Positions 21,717 through 33,300 of a stretch of DNA of 64,000 nt are shown here, in pieces. The translations under genes and the position numbers were made by a program. Below the pieces are notes generated by a model. The model was given only the letters and a program-made list of their open reading frames with translations, was not told where the DNA came from and did no database searches. Source of the DNA: Pycnopodia helianthoides (Eukaryota; Echinodermata; Asteroidea; Forcipulatida; Asteriidae). How positions within the stretch are numbered: the first letter of the stretch is position 1; the number at the start of each line of letters is the position of its first letter. Location: positions 5,350,583-5,414,582 of the forward strand of contig CM063258.1 of NCBI GenBank assembly GCA_032158295.1, read 5' to 3'.

Positions 21717-22760
21717 GCACTCTGTTTTAACAAGCCCACTGCTTTTATCAAAAGTGTTTCACACACAGTGATTTTCATTTTTAAATTCAATATTGCATAA
21801 AATTAATGTTAGGAGTTTGCCACTGACATAACAACATTGGTTTTGTCATTTCAAAGTCAATGTTTACAAATAAAGGCAGTTGTATTTTGTTTCCTTTTTG
21901 AAAAAAATAAATAAAATACCCAAGTTGAGCCTCCTATGATATAAATTCCATTTACTTATAGACTTGTTTTTTTTAACATGTCACAATATTTGCCATTTTT
22001 ATATGTTGTACACTAAAGTCGCTCCACAAATTGTTAAAACTAGATAAACAATGTAGACTTTATTTAATTTAAAAAGACCGGACGGAATGGCGAATTGTTT
22101 ATAAAAATTTATGTTTAAAAAAAAAATACAAATACTTTAGGAATATTTACAAACACTGTACAGTAAAACGAATGATTATTTGTGTTAATGTCTATGTACA
22201 TATACTTCTCTGCCATTATTTGGTATTAAGTTGGTATTAAGTTGCCAACAGGGTTCTTTTGGACACTACATGGCAGCAAAATACCTGATAGTTTTCTGTT
22301 GCTTGCGTAAATCTGAGCACGCACACATTTCAGAGAAAAACGAATTAACCTGGTATGTCTGCTGCCACAGTTCCTAGTTCCATCATTGTTCACGTTGGTG
22401 ATGACCAAGGGACATGGGGGCAATTGCCTCAGTGGCCACCAGGAAGAATCCAGCCTGCATCATGTCTGGGTGGTAATTTTCAATACACATGTATGCTATA
22501 AAAAATATTAAAAGCTGCCTGCTGCCAACATTGGCATACTACTCATCGCTGTCATCAATTTCTTTTAAAAAATGACAACACTTTTAAGTGTAAAATATTC
22601 TTAAGTAACGTGTTGCATTAACTCATGTCAACTTTGAGGGTTGTTGCGATTGTTTAGTAATTAAGCAATTGTGGATGGTGTGCCAACCATTTAACATTAA
22701 CAAGGCAAGTGATCACCTCCCAATGCCCAATCCCAGTTACAAGCTCTCAGCAAGCTTCAG

Positions 22761-24377
22761 TTAATTATCAACATTATTCTCAATTTTGTCCACATCCTCT
22801 CCAACTTCTCCCTTATCCATGGGGGCATTATCTTTCTCCAGAATATCTGCATCTTGTCCATTACTGTCAGCAGCACTGACATTTTCACCTTCATTTGTCT
22901 CTTTTTCTAAGGCTATGAGAGATTGCCCCTCATTGGTATCTATGTCAGGGTCTAGCTTCTCTCCTGAATTCTGATTGGCTGTTTGGGTGGTGTCCCCTTC
23001 ATGATCTATGAGAGCCTTATCCTCATTGGTTAACGCGGCTGAGTCGACATCCAATCCAGTATTCTGATTGACTGATTGGGTATTGTCAGTTTCATTGTCT
23101 GAAGTTGTAATTTCTTGGCCCTCATTGGCTGACAAGACTGGGTTAAGATCCTCTTCTGTGTTCCCATTGGTTGCCTCTGCCTCTGGGTTGATGCTGGCTC
23201 CCTGATTGACTGAACTCTCGTCTTGCTCTCGGCTGAACTCAGGTACATATTCTTCCTTAGGGAGAGCAGCATCGGTTGAATTTTCAGTGGTGGTTGTGCC
23301 TTCCTTATTTAGGGAAGAGTCAACAGGTTTGACATACTCTGTGGTCGCTGCTGTTTCTTCCTCAACGTTACTCTTCTCCAAACCTTCCTGGATTGTGACG
23401 AGATTCAACCCATCTTTTTCCTCTGAATTGTCCTTGTGTTCATCAGCAGGTTCAATCAACTCTAAAGAAGTTTTATCAGCATTTTCTTCGGCACGATCTT
23501 GTTCTGTGATATTTGTACATGCAGTTTCGTCTTCCCTCTCTGGAGCACCGGTGGAGTTTTTATTAAGAATCTCAGAAGTAGGATCTTCAGAGTTGGTATG
23601 CTGTTCCTGGCTGACACCGATGTCCTGATTTCCTTCTTCAATGTTTTGATCACCCTCTGTGACATTATTGATCACCTCTCGATCTTCAACATCTTTGGCT
23701 TCTTCTGCCTCCTCCCCTTCTTCGGTCTCTTCTTCCTCTTCTTCTTCACCTTCTTCCACAAGAGGTGTCAATGATGTCACAGCGCTCTTACTCATGTCAT
23801 TGACCGCAAAATCATAGTCACTTTTCAACTCTTGAGGTTCTGGTGATGGAGGAGGGGCAGTCGGTGTTGTCATGTCGTTCGATTGGCTCGGAGCCGTTTC
23901 CCGTGGTTTCTCAGGCGATGTCATGAAGTCCCTCTCATCTACTTCAGGCCAGAGTTCCGGTGTTGCTGTGGACGGGCGTGGGGTCATCGGTGGTACTGGA
24001 GACCGGCTGGCTCTCTCGGACACCGGTCCGGCGGTGATGCTCGTGCAGTTGCCCCACGGGGTTGAGACAGGGGTAAAATGCTTGATGGGCGAGGTCATGC
24101 GACTGGTACCCATCGCTGATGTATCTAGGTAGGAGGTCGTCATTGCGCTGTGCACCTCTTGGATGGTGCCCAGGGCGTCTGGATTTGAAAGGTCAGCTCC
24201 TCTCCCTGAAGCAGTGTTGACATCTCTTTGAAAAACATCTGGAATGCCCTGATATGTTTGCTTAGTTGGGCTCGGAGAACGCAGCTTCGAAGGATGATAA
24301 ATGTTTGTGGCTGGAGTACCCAGGGGTGCTTGAGGCACACCAGTGGACAGAGATGGTGATACAGCATGGAGGGGTTG
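22761..24377 (-). CDS. Terminal exon of the unrecognised gene (538 codons, intact)
   Basis: The acceptor TTCACAG at 24378-24384 gives phase 0, matching the 27194 donor. A single open frame runs to TAA. The first 200 residues carry many SP/TP sites (SPSPTKQ, SRMTSPIKHFTPVSTP, SRSPVPPMTPRPSTATPEL). An acidic stretch with consecutive Glu follows. Near the C-terminus a unit of about 35 residues (LNPVLSANEG.., VDSAALTNEDKALI.., LDPDIDTNEGQSLIALE..) recurs three times with loose conservation. It is the longest intact reading frame in the window. Confidence 0.85.
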   Translation of the reverse strand, partial: QPLHAVSPSLSTGVPQAPLGTPATNIYHPSKLRSPSPTKQTYQGIPDVFQRDVNTASGRGADLSNPDALGTIQEVHSAMTTSYLDTSAMGTSRMTSPIKHFTPVSTPWGNCTSITAGPVSERASRSPVPPMTPRPSTATPELWPEVDERDFMTSPEKPRETAPSQSNDMTTPTAPPPSPEPQELKSDYDFAVNDMSKSAVTSLTPLVEEGEEEEEEETEEGEEAEEAKDVEDREVINNVTEGDQNIEEGNQDIGVSQEQHTNSEDPTSEILNKNSTGAPEREDETACTNITEQDRAEENADKTSLELIEPADEHKDNSEEKDGLNLVTIQEGLEKSNVEEETAATTEYVKPVDSSLNKEGTTTTENSTDAALPKEEYVPEFSREQDESSVNQGASINPEAEATNGNTEEDLNPVLSANEGQEITTSDNETDNTQSVNQNTGLDVDSAALTNEDKALIDHEGDTTQTANQNSGEKLDPDIDTNEGQSLIALEKETNEGENVSAADSNGQDADILEKDNAPMDKGEVGEDVDKIENNVDN

Positions 24378-27300
24378 CTGTGAAAAAAAAAACCCAGAGT
24401 CATTAGTAATATAAAAGTTTGCCGTTTAATCTACATCAATAGCAGACAAATCTATAGTGTGTCGTAGCCAAGTAGGCAAGTGCATCAAACTTAAGTTCTG
24501 GTGGTAAAGCCATCAGAGAGTGGGTTCAAACCCTGCTCATAGCACGACACTGAACTACAACTGCTTCGCATCACCCAGGAGCAACCTGTGTGCCCCATTT
24601 GGCTGTTGGTGCTGCATACTCCTAAGGAGTTGAGATGGTTTCCGGAAAGCTTAGCATCATATGAACAGAAGTAAAGACAGCACGTACTAAATACATTTTG
24701 TTGTTGTAATTTATTTCTACATTTGCCTTTGTTGTCTAGAGATGCATGAGTCCTGTAGGCAAAGCCTTCAAAAGTGGTTCATTGTTTAAAGAATATTACG
24801 AATTGCAAAATGGGGTAAGACAAATCTCCATGAAAAATTGCTTCTCTCATGAAGGAGGACAAATAGAATTGGCACTTGTGAACGGTGCAGTGAAGTTTAT
24901 GCGATTCAGGAATGATGAATGATCTTGTCTCTAGAGAGATGTTGCCAAAAGTGAATAACAAATTGACCATTATACTGAATCTATGAAATGCAAAGAACAA
25001 ATGAAAGCACATGGTACTATCAAAAAAATATGAAGTGTTTATACTGTTTTATACCAGAAAATATAATGCAATGACAATACAAGTACATGTAAGTACATGA
25101 GTTGAAAATGAATACAGTTTTGAATAACTGGTGTACTTCTGTAATGTTTCTAGAAATAATTTGCTGTGAAAACTTTGAAATGTTTTATGTGACGTAACCT
25201 ACTAAAAGCCCTTTTCACACTACAGAGCCAATTCCCAGGTAAAAAAAACCCAGAAATTCCTTGGGCTTTTTAAACCACACTGCCAATCCCATTTTTGTTT
25301 CACGGTTAGGGATGTAATTAACCTGGGGTGTGTTTTGGGCAGCCTTTGGAAACCCTGACCAAAAACAAGTTTCTGCCATAAAAATTCACTGACCCAAACA
25401 ATTTCCTAGAGCTACGCAAAATCAGGTCGGTAACCAAGAACAGTTTCTCACGTAGATACATCTCTTGAAAATTAATGTTCTCAAAAAATACAGCCTTTAT
25501 GTTGTTTTAAAGTAATAGAACTGAGACTTTAATTCTATCAACGTTGTTGGATAGGTATGCTTCAAGGTTTCTTATTTTAAACAGAATTTCATGGACATTT
25601 TTTTTGTGAGTTTGTTAAATCTGTCATCTTTATCAAATCGGTACTTTCCGAGCAAACAACTTGGTTACAGTTCAGTCGGAACAGCTGCATCACCACAGCT
25701 AAACCAAGCACGCAACATTGCTTAACCTATGTGTATGACTGACATTCAAACAAGTTTCCAGACAGAGTCACCAAAAAACGAGCCTCTGTATACTCAACAT
25801 GCTTACTTGCAATATCTCCTTTAACCCTACCCCCCAAGCAGGGGTAGCTATTTCCTTGGGAGTTTGCCAGGTTTGGCAATTCCAGTGTGAAAGGTCAACC
25901 AAGTTCCCCCCAGCAATTTTCGAGGGGAAATTTGTGTAGTGTGAAAGGGGCTAATTAGTGCGTTATAACTGGTGGAAGGAAAAGATGATTATAAGTTCCA
26001 GTGCAGACAGAAATAAACAGTATGGGGTGCAACTCAAACACACTCAAATGTGACAGCATTGAAAATTCATGACTCAATGTGACTTGACAAACAATGTTTA
26101 CCTCATTATCAAACCAAAATAACTCAGGCTGTAAGCATGCAAGGTATCAAGAAATTAAACAAAAGAGTTAAGAATGATACAAATAATAATAGAAATCAAA
26201 CAAAGAATTCAAGTATGAAAGGATTTTGGTTAAAGGAACGTACAGAATTGGTTTTTGCTAACAAAACAGTTGCTGGCAGTGTAAGCACTTTATGTAATCC
26301 ACCATATACATAAACTGACAAACCTGTAGTTTGAGATCGATCGACCATCTGGGTCACGAGAAAATAGTGAAAAACCGATTACACATTTGCATGAAATCAT
26401 ATTGGTTCAACAAATGAATAAAACGCTCACTGAGCGATAAACTCCAATCAGAAAATTAGTTTATTCATTTCTCATCAAATATGGCATTTCAGACAGAAGT
26501 ATTTCAAGGGATGTTTTCTACTATCATCATCATTAGACCTTGTAAGTTTCATGTAAATCTGTGATCAAAAAGTATATTTTACAAGTTTTGTTCTTACCAA
26601 TTCTGTAATGTTCCTTTAATAATAGTTTGACTTGCTCAGCGTTTTGAGTATAAGCTCTCAAAGGTTTTCAGAAAGTGTTTACTTTTGAATTTGCTTTTTC
26701 AGAAACCAGAAAAAAGACATAGCTAATTCACAAGCTGCTTTCCAACTGCACCCAGGCCCAATTTCATAAAGCCTGTAATCACAAAAAAAACTTGCTAAGC
26801 ATTAGAAAATCTTAGCAGAAACAGGTAACCAGCCTAAATTCCATGAAGTTTTCAACTGTGACGACTGGTGCCACTTTTTTTTTTTTTTTAATTTACAGGG
26901 AAATGCAAAGACCAGAGCAATACATAATCAAAATTTATTTTTTTCAAATCCATCAGGGGTGCTACCTTGTTAAACCATGTGTATGTTTTCTTTATCATTT
27001 AATCAACGTACTTTTTTTATAACTTGAACTGTGAAGTTAGGGGTGGCATGGCTGGCTAGTGCATCAAGCGTTCGCCTCTCACAACTGTGGCCTCGATTCA
27101 ATTCCCGGCAAAGGCCACATATGAGTAGAGTTGTGCATTGGTTCCCAAAAATATTAATCTAATAAATGAAATGAAAAGAATAGAGATACTCACAAAATCT
27201 TCGCTGGCAATCAGCGAAGGCGTGTCCCGCACGTAGTTGGCAAACCTAAACGGAAAACCGGGGATCTGGTTGATTTCCGTAGGGCTGTAGTGGAGTCATC

Positions 27301-30300
27301 AAGTCTGTCCTGTCTGGTGAGGGGACGGAGGGGAGGGTCACGTACAGGGTGGAAGCCTTCTCAGAGCGTGGTGTCGATGGCTTCTCAGGAGAGAGCAGAT
27401 CGGGACTCGGAAGTGGCCCTTCATTGAAAAGAAAACATTTGTAAAATTACATAATCAGGGCTTGCCCTTAACACTAGTTCGGCGTACATTGTCTAGTAAA
27501 AAATGCAATGGGCTAGTAAACACCACTTCTCAACTTGCCCTGTGGGCTACTAAAAACTGTGCAACCCCCTTGTTTAAAATGCTAATTTCTTCCTTTTTAG
27601 ATGTAAATAATTAGTGTATAAAATGTGTTAATTGTTCTTGAGTGTGTGAATATAACTTCAGTTGATCATTAAACTGGTTGTGATCAGAACATTACATTTA
27701 TGGCAATACCTGTTTAAAATCTGGGCTACTAAAACTTCCTGGGGGCAAGTAAAATGCACAGTTTACTGGCCCGGCGGGCTACTTTACAAAAAGCTTAAGC
27801 GCAAGGCCTGATAATTATAATTTTTTCTTTTCGTTCCACTCATCAGCGTGTCATGACAGAGGGGTCTAGAGCATCAAACTCAAGAGTGTGGATTTGTGAC
27901 ACTTGTGTTCTTGGGCAAGAAGTTTAACTTTAACTGCTCCTCATCACCTAGGAGTAAATGGGTTCCCTGCGAGGGTAGAGATTGTTGATGTGAATGATTA
28001 GCAAGCCTTGTGCAAATTTTGGGTGCTGGTGCTGCATACTCCAAAGGAGTTGCGATAATGGATTTTGGGTACACTGGGTCCAGTGGGTACAGCCTACAGG
28101 GTACAGCCTACATTTCAATAAGAATAGGAACTGCAAATTTAAAAATAAATTTAAACAAAAGAATTTGATTTTTTTTTTTTATCATTGCAGCATTTTTTCT
28201 GGATCATTAATAACAAGAGTCAATGTTAACATAACACAATAGTTCATACAGTTTTGTAATGTGGTTTAAGTTAAAGGAACATTACAGAATTGGTTTTTGC
28301 TAACAAAACAGTTGCTTGCAGTGTAAGCACTTTATGTAATCCACCATATACATAAACTGACAAACCTGTAGAAGTTTGAGATCGAAAGGCCATCTAGGTC
28401 ACGAGAAAATAGTGAAAAACCGATTACACATTTGCATGAAATCATATAGATTCAACAAATGAATAAAACGTTCACTGAGCGATAAACTCCAATCGGAAAA
28501 TTAGTTTATTCATTTCTCATCAAATATGGCGTTTCAGACAGAAATATTTCAAGGGATGTTTTCTATTATCATCGTCATTAGACCGTGTAAGTTTTATGTA
28601 AATCTGTGATCAAAAAGTATATTTTACAAGTTTTGTTCTTACCAATTCTGTAATGTTCCTTTAAAAATCAAAAATAAATCTGTGGCGAAAGAAACAAATT
28701 CCCTTTTGAACTTACCTAGGGTAAGGTCCAGCGACTTGGCCCCTTTGTAGTCGAAGGGCTTGGTTGGTTTGGCGCCAGGGACCAGTGGTGGTAGGCTCTT
28801 TGTTGAAACTGACGTGGGCTTGTTTCTAAGATTGGAAACCTTGGGTAGAGGGGCTATGGTGTCAGCTGCAAGGGTGGACAGAAAAGGCATTTTAAAGGAA
28901 AATATCAAATCAGGCTGGATATTAAAAATCAATTATTACAATAAAAACACTCAGATACTGACCACTAATTTAAATTGTTGCATTGTTTCTTTTGGCCACA
29001 TCTTCAGCGACTCTCTAGTTATTGAAGGAAATATAAACATATTTCAAAACAAATAATTGTTTGAAAATTTCCCTGAATATAATCCTTCTTGTAATACAAG
29101 GGCACTAAGAATATTTCTGGAAGAAATTTTGTTTAACTGACAAAATATCAATCCACATCAAAAATTAAGTGGAAGTCAATAGATGTTTATGGTAATGTAA
29201 ATGTAACAATCTTCCCCCTCCCCCAACCCCAGCCCCTTCTCTCTCTCAAATCCCCCCATACAAAACTCACCCTGGATGGGTCCCAGCGGCTGCTGACGAG
29301 CCATCCGGCCAGTCTCCTGCGGCTCTTGCTGCGCCTCCTCAGCAGGTAACTGCTGGGTGAGGGCAGTATACGTGGATGTCGTCATCGCAGACAAAACGTT
29401 ATCGTCAAGTAGAACGGGTTCTTCGGTCCGGCGGTGACCTCTTGCTCCCGGTCACCGAGGCGCTGGCGCCCTTCATGGATGCTCATCTTCTTGTTCTGAA
29501 GGATGCCGCTGGCAAGGAGGGGGGTCGGGGAGAGGGCTCGGTGGCTCGGCTGGTCCTGGTCAAAGTGGATATGGGGCATGACACGGTTCAAGAGAATCTG
29601 GACTTTGGCTTTGTCCAGAGACTCGCTGATAACGAAAGATACAAACGGTAAAATATGAGTCGCTGTAGACCTGTACATCCATGGTTCTCGGCAGGATTTT
29701 TTCAAAACTGGGGGGCATTCTGGACACAAATTTTGCAAGTCTCGCCGAAGCAGGTTGAATTGAAAATGAGGTCCTCAGAATGTTTCTTGCTTGATGTCAG
29801 GCCTGGAATTACATGGAGGCCTTGGCCTCTGTTGCCCTGGTCTTGGCATTAGAGACCCTTCAAAAGTTTCCAATAGACTTAAAGTTTTCCAGTGGAAGTG
29901 CCCTTTGTAAAATGAAAATGGCCTTGGCCTCTCATTGATGAAACTCAGGCCTGTGATGTCTATGTTTAATTTCTTTTTAAAGCTCTACTGTGCAACCTGC
30001 AGCATTTCATGGTTTTATTATTAATTCCGTTAGTCTTCAAGGAAGTTACAAACAAACAGCAAATCTGCTACAATGATGCCCTTTGTTAAATATTCTATGC
30101 AGCACTACCAATGTTCCATCACACAATGTACTTTTGGTTACTGTACACGGTTTTGACATGCTAAACACATACATGATTTCCAAATCAAAAACTACACAGT
30201 TTAGAACTCGTCAATTAAATGATTAAATACACCATACCTGTTTTGGATATGCACAAGTACATCCATTAAGATATCTCTTGGAAGACTCAGAAGTTGGAAA

Positions 30301-33300
30301 TGCTGAGGGGGGAAAATAAATTTAAATTTGACTTTAGTTTTTTATCAGATATATCTCTATATATAAACCCCCTTGCACTGCAGTCACACGCGGTACTATC
30401 AGGACCCAATTTCACAGGCTGCTTAAGCACAAAAAGTAACTAAGCACAACAAAATCATGCTTACCAGAATAAGGTTACCAGCCAAACTAGGGCCGTGTCC
30501 GAAACGGTGACTTCGGCTACAGCTACGGCTAGATCAGCGCGTCTGTCAGTGTTGAAGGATAGGCAGACCACGTGCCCCAGCCGTAGCTGTAGCCGAAGTC
30601 GCCGTTTCGGACACGGCCTACCATGTCACAAGTAGAATTTGTGACTGGTATCCTGCTAATTTCTGCTAAGCAGAAAATAGTTAAGCAATATTTTCTGCTT
30701 ATTAAGCAGCTCTATGAAATGTGGCCCTGCCCATGGTCTGTCTGCCCATGTTGGGAGTCAAATTGTGTGTAAAGATTGGGTGCGCATCTACCCATGCCAG
30801 GTGGCCAGAAATGCGCACAGCACAGTAACACAAAGGAATCCGACTCCCACAATGGCTTAACCATGTAAACCCTGTATCAACCCAATTCACTCTTCAATTT
30901 CATGGGTCTGCTTATCGTAAGAAGAGAATTGGTGCTTTACGGAAGAAGAAATTTCTGCGCTTATGTCAAGCGTATTTCACAGGTTTTAGCAGGGAATTTT
31001 CAATTTTGCATGGCGTACTCGTTACTAGGCATTCTTTGCTTACGCAGCTAGCGCAGAAATTTGGCAAATGCCCTTTAAGCGAAAAATTGTGATCGCAAGC
31101 GCAGAATTCGGCGGTAAGCAGAGCCATGAAATTGGGCTCTGGAGTCATTGGCCACGATAAATACACCTATCGTGGGTGATGACTTAAAGGTGAATTCGAT
31201 CTTTACACAGGAATTCAATTTCCACTGACCAACAAAGCTATATAATAGAATTGCAGCCTAGCTATGCCCTCACCTTCAAAGATTTCAAAGCACTGAAGGC
31301 GCAAGATGGGCTACTGGGGCTCTATCTCTGGTTAGAACATGAAACTCGCATGGGTGCCATTTCCATAAGCAAATGTTTTGTTATATCATCGACAGCATTG
31401 GTCATTGACTGAATTGATCTATTGTTGCATCAAAGGAGTTGCTTACTGAAATGGCGCCAAGTGCATACTTCAGATTTCAGTTCCCCCATCTTGCACCTTT
31501 GGTATAATCTTTGCTCAACATTTAGCAGGGTAGATTGCTTTATGGTTTTGCTTAACTTACCTGTCATCCATATCAATTGGCAAGGTTCTTCGTTGGATGA
31601 GAGGTGACCGACTAGGATGCGTATATGGACGACCTCCTGTGGGCGTTGTTCGAGATGGCCTTTTCTTCTGTACAAGTAAATCACAAGATGCTCATTTGTA
31701 TTCTTAGACGTAAAAATTTGTTGGATTGCCCTTTCCCGACCGACCGTAAAAGTAGCAAAATCTCGGTCGCGTTTTTTTTTTAATTTTTTCACTTCAGAAT
31801 TTTGATTTCATGAATATTTATGCTTACAAAATGGTAAATACGGTTCCCCTTTGTTTAAAATATATATTACAGACACATATTAACACTTTAGGTTTATATT
31901 TTATAAGTGCAAACATATCGACTTCACTCTGAAATATTTATGCAGTGTGTTTTGGGCATTCTTTGACATCTCAAAAACAAAACAAAATTTTAAATAAAAA
32001 ATCGACCGACCCAAGGTCAAAATCGGGTGAAAGGGCAAACCGACAATCATGTAAATAAAATCGAACAGAAATCGTCTTTGAAACTTCGCATGGTGGAGAT
32101 ACAATCTGGTAGGGTTTGCTGTACATGAAATCATCTTTCTATGAAGTGTGGTGGTTCAGAGGTCCTACTTTCTCCTGAAGATTATCACAGCATCCTGATC
32201 GAAACGTCAAGTTGTTACATCACCGGTTCTTTTCAGAACCACCACAGCTCATACACAGATATTTCATGTACATGGCGTTACAGCGAACCTTAGTAGATCA
32301 AACCAAATAGAGGTCATTGTGTCGAGTTGCTTTACCATTTTCTTGTTTCGTTTTGTTTTGTCCTTCGGGGCTTTAGGGACCATCGAGTCCGTCATGTCCT
32401 TCACGGTGATTGATTTAGAAACATCAGTCTCGTCATTTCTGCAAAAAAGAAAATCGGAATTTCTGTTAATAACCAAATAGGAAAAAAATGTTGCTTTTTG
32501 AACGAAAATAATCAAACAAGAAACGGGTTTTGAATCCCGGACCAACTGATTAATAGATTGTCAATTTTGCTTCCAGTCACATTTAACCAAATTTAATTAT
32601 TTCATAATAATCAATTGTAGGCCTTTTCAAGGAAAAGTTCACTTACTTTCCAGCTATGGTCGGTTCCCTCTCTTTAGTCAGCTGACGTTCATATGCTTTC
32701 TTGGATGGGCACCAGACGTAGACATGAGCAGGCACGAATGCATTCTGCCAATCACTGTTGAGTTCATCCACCTCAAATAGTTCCCTGACCTCCACCGATC
32801 TGGCCTTGCTCTGCACCTGTTGTCCGATGATGGTGGAGGGCATGGACTGGGCACTGGTTGACCGCACCCCTAGAGGGGAGGTGTAGGGCGTGAAGGGGAA
32901 CTGCTTAGATCTATTTATAGAGAACAAACAAAAACAAAAACAAAATACAAATTAAAATATAGAGTTGGATCTTAAAGGGTAGGTAAGAATTTGACATGAT
33001 CGTGCAAGTCTTGCACGAATCTGTCTGGCCACTTATACCGACTTCAAGCCTATACTTGCAAATAGCTTGGTGCTCATCGCACGCTGTCAGTTGGTCTGCA
33101 ATGAACTAGCCTTTTTCTTATTTCTGTTGTCATAGTCAGGGTGCCAACCTGTTTTCAGGAGCACGGTGAGTGCAGGCCTTGGTATTGACTGATTGGAGAG
33201 GGGAAAAAAAACACACGCAAAAAACAGACCTATAGAAATTGAAAAGGAAGGTTCAAAACAACCATTTTTTTTCTGGCCTAATGCTGGGTGCTTTTCTACA

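Noticed and set aside
23206..23774. Plus-strand frames opposite the last exon of the unrecognised gene
   Set aside because: Antisense shadows of a strongly biased Glu/Ser coding region; hydrophobic Phe/Leu runs are the complement of Glu/Lys codons.
31430..31792. 120-codon minus-strand frame read as a separate gene
   Set aside because: It overlaps exon 31561-31667 in a different frame; the splice-consistent frame (KKRPSRTTPTGGRPYTHPS) belongs to the unrecognised gene.
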